Source: Alteraurantiacibacter hainanensis
GTDB taxonomy: Bacteria; Pseudomonadota; Alphaproteobacteria; Sphingomonadales; Sphingomonadaceae
Length of the DNA: 64,000 nucleotides
Assembly: GCF_036321025.1 (NCBI RefSeq)
Contig: NZ_JAZAPB010000001.1
Span: 1,178,001-1,242,000 of the forward strand
Direction: 5' to 3'
Part shown: positions 1 through 9,558 of the stretch, piece after piece
Position numbering within the stretch: position 1 is the first letter of the stretch
Layout of the letters: every line of letters starts with the position of its first letter
The notes under the pieces: model-generated
The model's input: only the letters and a program-made list of their open reading frames with translations
The model's database searches: none
What the model was told of the DNA's origin: nothing
Program-made: the position numbers and the translations under genes

Positions 1-586
1 GGCCGAGCGGCTGGAAGCGGCGGGCCTCGAATATGCCGTCGCCAATGCCGGCATCAGCGGCAACCGCGTGCTCAGCCCCGGCATGGGCGAAAGCGCACTG
101 GCGCGGCTGGACGAGGACGTGCTGAGCTTGCCGGGCGTTACCCACATGATCGTGTTCGTCGGCGTGAACGACATCGGCAACCGCTTCGGCGGCGCCTTCG
201 ACAATGCCGGGGGCGGGATCGGCGGATTGCAGCTCGACCAGCCCGATATCGATGTGCAGCAGATGATCGCGGGCTATCGCCAGATCATCGCCCGCGCTCG
301 TGCCGAGGGGATCGAGGTGATCGGATCTCCCATCGGCCCCTACAAGGGCGCGATGTACTGGACCGAGGAAGGCGAGGCCGCGCGCCAGGTGATCAACGAC
401 TGGATCGTGAATTCGGGCGAGTTCGACGCCGTGGTGCGGCTCGACACCGCCTTTGCCGATCCCGACAACCCGCAGGCCATGCGCGAGGGCTATCACATGG
501 GCGACTACCTGCACGGCTCCGACGCCGGCCTTCGCGCCGTGGGCGAGAGCATCGACCTTGCGCTGTTCGCGCCGGAGGGTGAATGA
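1..586 (+). CDS. SGNH/GDSL-family hydrolase, 3' part
   Basis: The reading frame is already open at base 2, so the N-terminus lies outside the window. The visible part has the family blocks: GISGNR (block II, glycine of the oxyanion hole), GVNDIG (block III, Asn) and, near the C-terminus, DYLHGSDAG with the block V Asp/His pair. Family members hydrolyse esters of lipids, acyl groups or carbohydrates; the substrate cannot be read here. The stop codon overlaps the ATG of the next gene by 4 bp, so the two hydrolases are probably translated together. The next protein has a signal peptide, so this one may also be exported, but its own N-terminus is not visible. Confidence 0.88.
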   Translation, partial: AERLEAAGLEYAVANAGISGNRVLSPGMGESALARLDEDVLSLPGVTHMIVFVGVNDIGNRFGGAFDNAGGGIGGLQLDQPDIDVQQMIAGYRQIIARARAEGIEVIGSPIGPYKGAMYWTEEGEAARQVINDWIVNSGEFDAVVRLDTAFADPDNPQAMREGYHMGDYLHGSDAGLRAVGESIDLALFAPEGE

Positions 587-1593
587 TGCGCGGCCTCATG
601 TCCCTTGCCGCCGCTGCGCTCGCCATATTCGCCCTGCCCGCCGCCGCGCAGGAGCAGCAGTTTGCCGAACTTGGCACCTGCGGCGAGATTAGCGATTGCC
701 GGATCGGATATCGCACCTACGGAACGCTGAACGAGGCGCGCGACAATGCCGTCCTCGTGCCCGCCTGGTATGGCGGGAGCACCGAGCAGATGGGCTTCAT
801 GGCCACCGCTCCCTTCCTCGATCCCGAGCGCTATTTCATCATCCTGGTAGACCCAATCGGCAACGGCGTGTCGATCTCGCCCAGCAACTCGCCAAGCCAG
901 TCCATGGGCGAATTTCCTGAACTCACCATCGGCGACATGGTGGAAAGCGAATACCGCCTGGTGACCGAGCACCTGGGCCTCGAAAGCCTCCACGCCGTGA
1001 CCGGCATATCGATGGGCGGGATGCAGACCTTCGAATGGGCGGCGCGCTATCTCGATTTCGCCGACCGCTTCGTGCCCATAATCGGCAGCCCGCGCCTGCC
1101 TGCCTACGATATCGTGCGCTGGGATACCGCCAATGCCATCCGCGCATGGGAGCGGGCCTGCCGCTGCCCGGAAGCGCGCGCGATCGAGGCAGGTTTCGGC
1201 ATAACGACCCGCCCGATCGGCGTCGCCAACGATGCCGTGGCGCGCGCCGAGGCTTTCGATTTCATCGAGACCCGCGCGGCACAGGACGATTTCGACGAAG
1301 GCGAAAGCTGGGATCTGCAGCGACAGGGCGAAGCCATGATCGACCTCGACATCAGCCGGCATTTCGGCGGCGACATGGCGCTCGCGGCGCGAGAACTGGG
1401 TCGGCAGGTCGACATGATGATCGTGGTCAGCCGGGAAGACCGGATCGTCTCGCCCGAGCCCGCCATGGATTTCGCCCGCCTCGCCGGCTTTCCCGTGCTG
1501 GTGACCGACGAAGGGTGCGGCCACGGCGATTTCAACTGCAATCCCGATGTCTGGACCGTGGCGGCAGGAGCTTTCCTTGCCGACGACGATTGA
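583..1593 (+). CDS. Secreted MetX-like alpha/beta hydrolase
   Basis: 336 residues with a cleavable signal peptide (about residues 1-22, ending in AAAQ). The rest is an alpha/beta-hydrolase fold of the homoserine O-acetyltransferase (MetX) type: nucleophile elbow GISMGG with Ser143, Asp286 in SREDRIVSP, and His314 in GCGHGD. True MetX enzymes are cytoplasmic and make O-acetylhomoserine. An export signal and an SGNH hydrolase immediately upstream argue that this copy is a periplasmic or secreted esterase/acyltransferase rather than a methionine enzyme. The start ATG forms an ATGA overlap with the upstream stop; a second ATG follows directly. Confidence 0.88.
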   Translation: MMRGLMSLAAAALAIFALPAAAQEQQFAELGTCGEISDCRIGYRTYGTLNEARDNAVLVPAWYGGSTEQMGFMATAPFLDPERYFIILVDPIGNGVSISPSNSPSQSMGEFPELTIGDMVESEYRLVTEHLGLESLHAVTGISMGGMQTFEWAARYLDFADRFVPIIGSPRLPAYDIVRWDTANAIRAWERACRCPEARAIEAGFGITTRPIGVANDAVARAEAFDFIETRAAQDDFDEGESWDLQRQGEAMIDLDISRHFGGDMALAARELGRQVDMMIVVSREDRIVSPEPAMDFARLAGFPVLVTDEGCGHGDFNCNPDVWTVAAGAFLADDD

Positions 1594-1708
1594 GTCCTTT
1601 GCCCAGCCGGGCGGGAAAGCGAGCGGGATTGCGCGAAACAGGTTTCATCTGTAACGGCCCCGGCATCCCATTGGTCACCCGCCCCCACTAGAACCGGAGT
1701 TCCATCCC

Positions 1709-2824
1709 ATGCGCATCGGCTGCCCCCGCGAGATCAAGAACCGCGAATACCGTGTCGGTCTGACCCCCGAAAGCGCCAAGGAACTGGTCGCCAACGGACA
1801 CGAGGTGTGGGTCGAGAGCGGCGCGGGCGAAGGCATCGGCGCATACGACGAACAGTATACGGCCAGCGGCGCGAAGGTGATCGCGGCGGTGGAAGACATC
1901 TTCGCCGAGTGCGAGATGATCGTGAAGGTCAAGGAGCCCCAGCCCGAGGAAATCGCCCGGCTGCGCGAAGGCCAGATTCTCTACACCTACCTCCACCTCG
2001 CCCCCGACGCAGCGCAGACCGAGGGACTGGTGAAGTCAGGTTGCACGGCCATCGCCTACGAGACCGTCACCGGCCCCAGGGGCGGCCTGCCGCTGCTCAA
2101 ACCGATGAGCCAGGTCGCTGGACGCATGAGCATCCAGGCAGGCGCCAATGCACTGGAGAAGGCGCACGGCGGACGCGGCGTGCTGCTGGGCGGCGTTCCC
2201 GGTGTGCTGCCGGGCAAGGTGGTCATCATCGGCGGCGGCGTTGTCGGCTTCAACGCCGCGCAGATGTCCGCCGGGCTGGGCGCGGATACCGTGATCATGG
2301 ACCTCAATCCCGAAGTGCTGGAAAAGGTCGGCACCCATTTCGAAGCCCGCGCCAGCACCCGCTTCGCCAGCAAGGCCAACCTCGAGGAAGCCGTATCCGA
2401 GGCCGACATGGTCGTGGGCGCCGTGCTGGTGCCCGGCGCCGCGGCACCCAAGCTGATCGATCGCGCCATGCTGAAGACGATGAACCCCGGTGCTGTGCTG
2501 GTGGACGTCGCCATCGACCAGGGCGGCTGCTTCGAAACCAGTCGGGCCACGACGCACGACGATCCCACCTATGTCGTCGACGACATCGTGCACTACTGTG
2601 TGGCCAACATGCCGGGTGCCGTCAGCCGCACCAGCACCTATGCGCTCAACAACGTGACCCTCCCGCACGCCATCCGCATCGCCAACCTGGGCTGGAAGGA
2701 AGCCATGCGCCGCGACCCGCACCTGGCGCAGGGGCTCAACGTCCACGCCGGGCGCGTGACCTATCCCGCGGTCGCCAGCGAACTGGGCTACGACCTGCTG
2801 CCGACGGAGCAGGCCATCGCCTGA
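1709..2824 (+). CDS. ald: Alanine dehydrogenase
   Basis: 371 residues, the usual length. It converts L-alanine and NAD to pyruvate, ammonia and NADH in the cytoplasm, or the reverse. The key residues fall at the same numbers as in characterised Ald proteins: Arg15 (NREYRVG), Lys75 (KVKEP), His96 (TYLHLAP) and Asp270 (VAIDQGG). The Rossmann motif IIGGGVVG lies near residues 173-180. The gene stands alone about 115 bp after the hydrolase pair and is followed by a short hairpin. Confidence 0.97.
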   Translation: MRIGCPREIKNREYRVGLTPESAKELVANGHEVWVESGAGEGIGAYDEQYTASGAKVIAAVEDIFAECEMIVKVKEPQPEEIARLREGQILYTYLHLAPDAAQTEGLVKSGCTAIAYETVTGPRGGLPLLKPMSQVAGRMSIQAGANALEKAHGGRGVLLGGVPGVLPGKVVIIGGGVVGFNAAQMSAGLGADTVIMDLNPEVLEKVGTHFEARASTRFASKANLEEAVSEADMVVGAVLVPGAAAPKLIDRAMLKTMNPGAVLVDVAIDQGGCFETSRATTHDDPTYVVDDIVHYCVANMPGAVSRTSTYALNNVTLPHAIRIANLGWKEAMRRDPHLAQGLNVHAGRVTYPAVASELGYDLLPTEQAIA

Positions 2825-2841
2825 TCTCCGCCGGGCGGAGA
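2825..2841 (+). terminator. Hairpin directly after ald
   Basis: TCTCCGCC and GGCGGAGA are perfect 8-base inverted arms around one G, starting at the base after the ald stop. A realistic fold is a 6-bp stem with a CCGGG loop. No T-run follows, so it is at best a weak or Rho-assisted 3' end. Confidence 0.4.
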
Positions 2842-2900
2842 ATTCCTGAGCCGCGCCTTTACCCAATATACAGCTTGCGCGCCTATTGCCGCTTGCTGAA

Positions 2901-4619
2901 ATGCGCGGATTCGTTTTCCAGATACTGGCGGCCATGGCGTGCCTGCTGACGCTTGTCGGCGGCGATGAAGTGCGCGCGCAGGATTCCGGCAGTGCCGGCA
3001 TCCGGGCCAGCTGCCATGCCTATTCGGACCATCCCCTGGATCTGCAACGCGCGCTTTCGGCCCTGGAATGGCGCTGCGACCGACAGGGCTGGCAGGATGG
3101 ACGGGCCGTCACGTGGCTGCGCTTCCCCGCCGCGGACAAGGCCGAGGCACCTGTCGACTTCGCCAGCCGCACGACCGTTTTCCAGAGTTTCGCCATCGCC
3201 GCGGTTATCGACAACGAAATCGTCGCCCAGCAGCACTACACGCTGGACGAAGCCGAGGCCGTGCCGGCCGGCCCCGTCTTCACCTATCCGGTGCCTGAGA
3301 CGGACGAGGTCCCTCACGAATACATCGTGCGCATCGTCGGGCCGCACAGCATAACCGCCGGCTCCGAAGCGCAACTCTGGATGCCGGAGCATGCCCGCCA
3401 TGAATTGCTGGCGCCGCTGGTCATCCTCGCCGTCATCGCCGGCATGCTGGTAATGCCGCTGCTGTTCGACAGCATGTTCTACCTTGTCCTTCGCGAGCGG
3501 TTCGTCCTGCTGCACGCCGGAATGACAGTCGCGATGCTGATCTACGCCCTGTCCTCCGGCGGCGTGATCACCGCCTTCGTCGATGTGCCCGTCGACGTGC
3601 TGGCGCGGGTCGGCCCGATCGCCTGGGCCATAGGGGTCGGCCTGTCGGGCCTGTTCATCACGGCCTTTCTGGAGCGGGACGCCCTGCCGGGCTGGCAGCG
3701 CCGCGTGCTCTACGCCACCGCCGCCTGGACCATGATCGTCCCGGGATTCGCGGGGATGCAGTTCGGCTTCTCGCAGCAGTTCGACAACCTGCTCTATTTC
3801 TACGCCTTCGTTCCCGTGATCCCGATCTACCTGACCGCCATCGTGACGGCCCTGGCGCGTGGCAGCCGATCTGCACGGTTCCTTGCGGCGGCGTGGCTGC
3901 CGCTGGTGCTCGCATCGCTCGATCGCCTGCTCCGAGGCCTCGGCATCCATACCAGCACCGATTCAGCCGATCTCGTGCTGTTCGGGGCGCTGGGCGTCGA
4001 GGTCATCGTCGTGGGCCTGGGCGTGGCGGACAGGTTCCTGGCCGTGCGCCGGGAGCGCGACCGCGCCGTGACCGAGGCGCGGACGCTGGAGGAACTGAGC
4101 GAGCGCGACGCCCTGACCGGCCTGCTCAATCGGCGGGCCATCGAAGACCGGTTCCCTGCCCTTCGGGCGGAAGGTTTCACCACGCTGGCCGTGGTCGACC
4201 TCGACCGGTTCAAGGACATCAACGACCGCCACGGTCATGCCGCCGGAGACACGGTGCTGCGAAGCGTGGCGGACGCGCTGCGTTCGGACGACGTCGATTC
4301 GCTGGTCTTCCGCATGGGCGGCGAGGAATTCGTGCTGCTGCTGCGCGGCCCTCGCCCGCTGGAGCGGGCCGAACGCAAGCGCCAGGCGATTACCGAAATC
4401 GTCGCGCAGGCGGGCGTCGTTCCAGACAGGGTCTCGGCCAGCATGGGCATCGTCGAGGCACCGCATGATTCACTGGCCGAGGCCGGGTTCGAAAAGCTCT
4501 ACGCCCGCGCGGACCGGCTGCTGTACGAAGCCAAGGCCAGCGGCCGCGACCGCACGATGGCGGAACGCCTAAAGGTCTTCAGGCCGCGCCGCGGTGAGGA
4601 CAGGCGCGCGGCGGCCTAG
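2901..4619 (+). CDS. Membrane-bound GGDEF diguanylate cyclase
   Basis: 572 residues from the ATG chosen here; a TTG five codons upstream is possible but less likely. Layout: an N-terminal hydrophobic/signal segment, a periplasmic domain (about 30-165), a run of about seven membrane helices (about 170-380) like the 7TMR-DISM class, a short linker, and a C-terminal GGDEF domain (about 400-550). The GGDEF domain has RDALTGLLNRRA and the active-site signature GGEEF near residues 473-477, so it should make cyclic di-GMP from GTP. The RxxD inhibitory site expected just before the signature is absent (the aligned residues are DVDS), suggesting little product inhibition. The stop overlaps the stop of the convergent thioesterase gene. 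Confidence 0.93.
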   Translation: MRGFVFQILAAMACLLTLVGGDEVRAQDSGSAGIRASCHAYSDHPLDLQRALSALEWRCDRQGWQDGRAVTWLRFPAADKAEAPVDFASRTTVFQSFAIAAVIDNEIVAQQHYTLDEAEAVPAGPVFTYPVPETDEVPHEYIVRIVGPHSITAGSEAQLWMPEHARHELLAPLVILAVIAGMLVMPLLFDSMFYLVLRERFVLLHAGMTVAMLIYALSSGGVITAFVDVPVDVLARVGPIAWAIGVGLSGLFITAFLERDALPGWQRRVLYATAAWTMIVPGFAGMQFGFSQQFDNLLYFYAFVPVIPIYLTAIVTALARGSRSARFLAAAWLPLVLASLDRLLRGLGIHTSTDSADLVLFGALGVEVIVVGLGVADRFLAVRRERDRAVTEARTLEELSERDALTGLLNRRAIEDRFPALRAEGFTTLAVVDLDRFKDINDRHGHAAGDTVLRSVADALRSDDVDSLVFRMGGEEFVLLLRGPRPLERAERKRQAITEIVAQAGVVPDRVSASMGIVEAPHDSLAEAGFEKLYARADRLLYEAKASGRDRTMAERLKVFRPRRGEDRRAAA

Positions 4620-5029
4620 CCGTCTTCGCCGGGCGGCGGCAGGAAGGGCTCGGCCACCTCCGCGGGAACGCGCATCAGGCGGGCGCTGTCCTTGTCGACC
4701 ATCGCCCAGGAGGACTTGGCCCGCACCAGCGCCTTCCCCTCTCCATCGCGGAATTCGTAATGCCGGTCGAACCGGGCCCCGCGCGGCCCATCTTTGATGA
4801 TCGTCTCGCCAGTCACTTGCGCACCGACTGTCACGTTGCCGCGATAGTCGATCTCGTGGCGTGTCACGACCCAGGCATAGGCGTCGCGATGCTCGGGCGC
4901 GGCATCCGCGTCCCAGTGCGCCGTCGCCAGGTCCTCCATCCACCGCACCCAGACCGTGTTGTTCACGTGGCCGTTAGCGTCAATATGTTCGGGCCGCGCG
5001 GTGAACGCGAGGGAGAAGCGGTTGCTCAC
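4616..5029 (-). CDS. Acyl-CoA thioesterase, hotdog fold
   Basis: 137 residues from a GTG start. It is a 4-hydroxybenzoyl-CoA thioesterase/FadM-type hotdog protein: DANGHVNN carries the conserved Asp-x-x-Gly-His-x-Asn-Asn segment, followed by a central helix and three strands. These enzymes hydrolyse acyl-CoA thioesters; chain length cannot be told. The GTG overlaps the stop of the upstream peptidase gene by 4 bp (GTGA), which fixes this start over the longer open frame. Confidence 0.87.
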   Translation of the reverse strand: MSNRFSLAFTARPEHIDANGHVNNTVWVRWMEDLATAHWDADAAPEHRDAYAWVVTRHEIDYRGNVTVGAQVTGETIIKDGPRGARFDRHYEFRDGEGKALVRAKSSWAMVDKDSARLMRVPAEVAEPFLPPPGEDG

Positions 5030-7170
5030 CTGTCGACGCCCAGCTGCCACAGGATGAAGGCAACCTCTTCCGCCGTTTCGCGCAGGCCTTCGAAACGCCC
5101 CGAGCGTCCGCCGTGGCCCGCGCCCATGTTGGTCTTGAGCAGCAGCACGTTGTCGTCGGTCTTGTACTCGCGCAGCTTGGCGACCCACTTGGCGGGCTCC
5201 CAGTAGGTGACGCGCGGATCGTTGAGGCCAGCGGTCACCAGCATCGGCGGATAGTCCTGCCGGGTCACCTGGTCGTAGGGCGAATAGCTAAGGATGTGAG
5301 TGAAGGCCGCCTTGCTCTCGATCGGGTTGCCCCACTCGGGCCATTCCCCCGGCGTCAGCGGCAGGCTGTCGTCGAGCATGGTGTTCAGCACGTCGACGAA
5401 GGGGACGTCCGCCACCACCGCGCCGAAAAGTGCCGGGTCCTGGTTCACCACCGCGCCCATCAGTTCACCGCCGGCGGAACCGCCGCTGGCCGAAACCTGA
5501 CCTTCGCTGGTGTAGCCCATCTCCACCAGGCCGCGCCCGACATCGACGAAGTCGTTGAAGGTGTTGGTGCGCTCTTCCATCTTGCCCTGAAGGTACCAGT
5601 TGCGACCCAGGTCGTCGCCGCCGCGGATGTGCGCGATGGCATAGGCCACGCCGCGGTCGATCAGGGAAAAGCGCGTGGTGGAAAAGCCCGGCGGCACGGC
5701 ATAGCCGTAGGCACCGTAGGCATAGAGGTGCAGCGGGCCGCCCATCGGGCGATCCTTGCGATAGACGATGCTGACAGGCACCATCGTCCCGTCCCGCGCC
5801 CGCACCTCGCGCCGCTCCACGGTGTAGAGCGAGGGATCGAAGCCGCTGGGAATTTCCTGCACCTTCAGCGTTTCCAGCTCCTGGCTGGCAACGTGATAGT
5901 CGTAGACGGTGTCGGGCGTGATCAGGCTCTCGTAGCCGAGGCGGATGCGGTCCACGTCCCATTCGGGATTGTTCGCCGTGCCCGCATCATAGCTCGCTTC
6001 GGGAAAGGCGATGGACTCGACCCGGGACGGGTCGTCGTAATAGCGCACCTGGACCTGGTCGAGGCCGTTGAGACGCCCTTCGACGACGTAGAAATCCTTG
6101 AACAGGTCGAAACCGGTCAGGTAGAATTCGTCGGAGCCCTCGATCAGCGTCGTCCAGTTGTCCGGATCGCTCAGCGGCGCCGTGGCGAGGCGAAAGTTGA
6201 CGTGCTCGTCGTTGCTCCAGATGTAGATCGTGTCGTCGCGGAAGTCGGCGGCGTACTCCACGCCCACCTTGCGCGGCTTGATTACCCTCAATTCGCCCGT
6301 GGGCTGATCGATCGGGGTGAACATCGCCTCGCTCGTCTCGTTGTCGCCCGTGCTGATGACCAGCCACTCGCGATTGGCGCTGACGGAGGGGCTGGCGGTA
6401 TAGCCCAGCGTCTCCTCGTGGAAGATCTCCACGTCGCTGTCCGCCGGCTGGCCGATGGTATGCGCGAAGATGCGATCCACGCGCCAGTTCTCGTTGGCGC
6501 GGCCATAGACCAGCACGCTGTCCCCCGCCGCCCACACCAGGTCGGTGTTCACGTTGGCGATCCGGTCTTCCAGCAATTCGCCGGTCTGCAGGTCCTTGAT
6601 GTAGCCGGTGTAGAACTCGCCGCCGGTCGTATCGGTGGAATAGGCGAGATAACGCCCGTCCTCGCTGACGGAAAAGGCACCGAGGCTGAAGTATTCCTGC
6701 CCTTCCGCCAGGGCAGGGGCGTCCAGAATGAGATGCCGCTCGTCACTGCCCGCGGGACGGCGGTAGTACTTGCGGTACTGCCCGCCGGTCTCGAATTCGG
6801 ACCAGTATTCCCAGTCGCCGTCGCGCTGCGGAACGCTGGAGTCGTCCTCCTTTATCCGCGCGCGCATTTCGGCGAAGAGCTCGTCCACCAGTTCCTGCTG
6901 TCCGGCCATCTGCGCCTCGAAATAGGCGTTCTCCGCGCGCACGTAGTCCAGCACGTCCTCGTCGTCGATCTTGGGATAGCTGTCGTCGCGCAGCCAGGCC
7001 CAGGGGTCGGATACGGTGATGCCATGATAGGTATAGCTGTGCTCGCGCTGCTCGGCGCGCGGCGGCTGGATGCTTGTGTCGTGGTTCAAGTCGGTTTCCT
7101 GTGCTGCTGCGGGCAGCGACGTAGCGACGGCTGCGATTGCGGCAAGGGTGATCCTGCGAATAGTCTTCAT
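5026..7170 (-). CDS. ptrB: Prolyl oligopeptidase family peptidase (S9A, oligopeptidase B-like)
   Basis: 714 residues from the ATG followed by a signal peptide (MKTIRRITL... ending AAAQ), so the enzyme is probably periplasmic. An N-terminal beta-propeller (about 30-430) is followed by an alpha/beta-hydrolase domain with Ser565 in GGSAGG, Asp651 in NDPR and His686 in AGHGG, the S9 triad. Oligopeptidase B-like members cut short peptides after basic residues; the sequence alone does not prove specificity. A longer open frame extends 19 codons upstream, but only this start gives an export signal. The upstream neighbour is a divergent aminopeptidase P gene; the thioesterase gene overlaps its stop. 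Confidence 0.93.
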   Translation of the reverse strand: MKTIRRITLAAIAAVATSLPAAAQETDLNHDTSIQPPRAEQREHSYTYHGITVSDPWAWLRDDSYPKIDDEDVLDYVRAENAYFEAQMAGQQELVDELFAEMRARIKEDDSSVPQRDGDWEYWSEFETGGQYRKYYRRPAGSDERHLILDAPALAEGQEYFSLGAFSVSEDGRYLAYSTDTTGGEFYTGYIKDLQTGELLEDRIANVNTDLVWAAGDSVLVYGRANENWRVDRIFAHTIGQPADSDVEIFHEETLGYTASPSVSANREWLVISTGDNETSEAMFTPIDQPTGELRVIKPRKVGVEYAADFRDDTIYIWSNDEHVNFRLATAPLSDPDNWTTLIEGSDEFYLTGFDLFKDFYVVEGRLNGLDQVQVRYYDDPSRVESIAFPEASYDAGTANNPEWDVDRIRLGYESLITPDTVYDYHVASQELETLKVQEIPSGFDPSLYTVERREVRARDGTMVPVSIVYRKDRPMGGPLHLYAYGAYGYAVPPGFSTTRFSLIDRGVAYAIAHIRGGDDLGRNWYLQGKMEERTNTFNDFVDVGRGLVEMGYTSEGQVSASGGSAGGELMGAVVNQDPALFGAVVADVPFVDVLNTMLDDSLPLTPGEWPEWGNPIESKAAFTHILSYSPYDQVTRQDYPPMLVTAGLNDPRVTYWEPAKWVAKLREYKTDDNVLLLKTNMGAGHGGRSGRFEGLRETAEEVAFILWQLGVDR

Positions 7171-7287
7171 GGTTGGGGCGACCCTGATTTCGCCTCGCCG
7201 CGCTGCGGGTGGAAACCCACCGGGCAAAGGCCTATGTGAAGCCTCCTAGCGAGAAACTATTTCACATGTAACCGGATATCTGACGCC

Positions 7288-9096
7288 ATGCTTATGCAGA
7301 CCCACGAAGCCCGCCTCGACGCCCTGCGCAAGGAGCTTGCACGCCGCGAACTGGACGGTTTCGTGATCCCCATCAGCGACGAGCACCTGAGCGAATACGT
7401 GGGCGCCTATGCCCAGCGGCTGGCCTGGCTGACGGGATTCGGCGGCTCGGCGGGCAGCGCGGTCGTCCTCAAGGACAAGGCGGCCATGTTCGTGGACGGG
7501 CGCTATACCCTGCAGGTCCGCGAACAGGTGAGCGGACAGCTCTACGAGTACAAGAGCGTCCCCGACGACTCGATGGCCGACTGGATCGCGAAGAACGCCG
7601 GCGAGGGCTCTCGCATCGCCTACGATCCGTGGCTGCACACGCGCGGCTGGGCAAAAGGCGTCGAGAAGAAGCTGGAAGCCGTTGGCGCGGAACTGGTGCC
7701 GGTCGACAGCAACCCGCTCGACGCCGTGTGGGACGACCAGCCCGCTCCTTCCGACGCGCAGGCCTATGTCCAGGACGACAAGCTGGCGGGGCGTTCCAGT
7801 GCCCAGAAGCGCGACGAGATCGCCGACTGGCTGAAGGAAAACAAGCTCGACGCCGTGGTGATCAGCGCGCTCGATTCGGTCGCCTGGACCTTGAACATCC
7901 GCGGGGCGGACGTCGATCACACACCCGTCGCGCTCTCCTACCTGTTCGTGCAGTCCGACGGCACGGCAGACTGGTTCATCGCGCCCGACAAGGTGCCTGC
8001 CGAAGTGGCGCAGGCGCTGGGCAATGCCGTCCGCATCCGCCCGCGCGACGAATTCTCCGCCGCCTTCGCCGAACTGGCGGGCAAGCGCGTGGCGGCCGAT
8101 CCGCAGCGCTCCGTGGCGGCGATCTTCCAGCGGCTGGACGATGTCGGCGCGGAAATCGTCAGCGAGGACGATCCCACCGTCCTGCCCAAGGCGATCAAGA
8201 CTCCGGAAGAACAACAGGGTCACCGCGATGCCCAGGCGCGCGACGGCGTGGCCATCACGCAGTTCCTGCACTGGCTCAGCGTCGAGGCGCCCAAGGGCGA
8301 CGTCGACGAACTGTCCGCCGCTGCCAAGCTGCACGACCTGCGCAAGGCCAACAGCGACCTGCTGCGCGACCTTTCGTTCGACACCATCAGCGGTGCGGGC
8401 CCCAACGGTGCCAGCCCGCACTACCGCGTGAACGAGGACAGCAATCGCAAGCTGGAACCCAACAGCGTCTACCTGGTCGACTCGGGCGGCCAGTATCCCG
8501 ATGGCACCACGGACATCACCCGCACCATCTGGGTCGGCCCCGATGCGCCGCCCGCCGAAGTGTGCGACCGCTTCACCCGCGTGCTCAAGGGCCACATCGC
8601 GCTGGACACGCAGACCTTCCCGCCCGGCACACCCGGATCGGCGCTCGACGCGCTGGCGCGCCAGCACCTGTGGATGGCGGGCCTCGACTATGCCCATGGC
8701 ACCGGCCACGGCGTCGGCGCTTTCCTGGGCGTGCACGAAGGACCGCAGCGCATCGCCAAGCCGCGCGGCAGCCAGTCCGGAACCGACCAGCCGCTGATGG
8801 CGGGCATGATCCTTTCGAACGAACCCGGCTACTACAAGGCGAACGAATACGGCATCCGCATCGAGAACCTGGTGCTGGTGGAAGAACGCCAGATCGAGGG
8901 CGGCGAAGGCGAATGGCTGGGCTTCGAAACGCTCACCTTCGCGCCGATCGACCGCACCCTGGTGGACAGGAAACTACTCGGCCCTGCCGAGATCGAGTGG
9001 TGGAACAGTTATCACGCCAAGGTGCGCGAAGTCCTGGCCCCGCAGATGGAAGGCGAGGCGCTCGCCTGGCTGGAAGAGGCCTGCAAACCGCTGTAG
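7288..9096 (+). CDS. pepP: Xaa-Pro aminopeptidase (aminopeptidase P, M24B)
   Basis: 602 residues, matching the long three-domain form of aminopeptidase P: two creatinase-like N-terminal domains and a C-terminal pita-bread metallopeptidase. The metal ligands are visible: two Asp in VDSGGQYPDGTTDITRT, the His in HGTGHGVG, and Glu residues in SNEPGYY and GIRIENL. It removes an N-terminal residue that precedes proline. No signal peptide, so cytoplasmic. It is divergent from the S9 peptidase gene with a 117-bp shared upstream region. Confidence 0.95.
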   Translation: MLMQTHEARLDALRKELARRELDGFVIPISDEHLSEYVGAYAQRLAWLTGFGGSAGSAVVLKDKAAMFVDGRYTLQVREQVSGQLYEYKSVPDDSMADWIAKNAGEGSRIAYDPWLHTRGWAKGVEKKLEAVGAELVPVDSNPLDAVWDDQPAPSDAQAYVQDDKLAGRSSAQKRDEIADWLKENKLDAVVISALDSVAWTLNIRGADVDHTPVALSYLFVQSDGTADWFIAPDKVPAEVAQALGNAVRIRPRDEFSAAFAELAGKRVAADPQRSVAAIFQRLDDVGAEIVSEDDPTVLPKAIKTPEEQQGHRDAQARDGVAITQFLHWLSVEAPKGDVDELSAAAKLHDLRKANSDLLRDLSFDTISGAGPNGASPHYRVNEDSNRKLEPNSVYLVDSGGQYPDGTTDITRTIWVGPDAPPAEVCDRFTRVLKGHIALDTQTFPPGTPGSALDALARQHLWMAGLDYAHGTGHGVGAFLGVHEGPQRIAKPRGSQSGTDQPLMAGMILSNEPGYYKANEYGIRIENLVLVEERQIEGGEGEWLGFETLTFAPIDRTLVDRKLLGPAEIEWWNSYHAKVREVLAPQMEGEALAWLEEACKPL

Positions 9097-9106
9097 GCTT
9101 GCGCGC

Positions 9107-9511
9107 ATGACAGCGCGGAAACTCGCGGAGGAGTGGATCCACCTGGGCCTTGGCGCGACGGCCGAGCCGCAGCCGCCGTTCGACGGCATGGAGTGGTTCG
9201 ACCGGTATTCCGAGGCTCACGCCGGGGACGCGCAGGAGGCGCGGCTCGTTTCGCAATACCGTTTCACGCAAAGCTGGGACATGTGGGAAATGCACCCGCA
9301 CGGCGCGGAAGTGGTGATCTGCACCGATGGCGAGCTCACCTTGATCCAGGACGTCGACGGAAAGCACGTTCACACCCGGCTTGCGCGCGGCGAGTATGCC
9401 ATCAATCCTCCCGGCACGTGGCACACCGCCGATGTGGAGGGCGAGGCGGAGGCCCTTTTCATCACCGCCGGGATAGGCACCCAGCACCGCCCGCGGGACG
9501 TCGACGCCTGA
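9107..9511 (+). CDS. Small cupin-domain protein
   Basis: 134 residues forming one cupin barrel. The metal-binding pattern is visible: EMHPHGAEVV gives two His and a Glu, and PPGTWHTADV supplies the second-motif His. Likely a metal-binding mononuclear cupin of unknown substrate. It lies 10 bp after pepP in the same direction and is probably cotranscribed. Confidence 0.8.
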   Translation: MTARKLAEEWIHLGLGATAEPQPPFDGMEWFDRYSEAHAGDAQEARLVSQYRFTQSWDMWEMHPHGAEVVICTDGELTLIQDVDGKHVHTRLARGEYAINPPGTWHTADVEGEAEALFITAGIGTQHRPRDVDA

Positions 9512-9558
9512 TGTCCGCCAGATCGCGGTTTCCGGGCGATGAACGGTATCGCGATGGC

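Noticed and set aside
7200..7225. GGTGG-AAAC-CCACC hairpin between the two peptidase genes
   Set aside because: Only a 5-bp stem in GC-rich sequence; could easily be chance.
5113..7239. Long open frame opposite the S9 peptidase gene
   Set aside because: It mirrors the peptidase codon structure in high-GC DNA; no motif or start signal, and the peptidase has a full catalytic triad.
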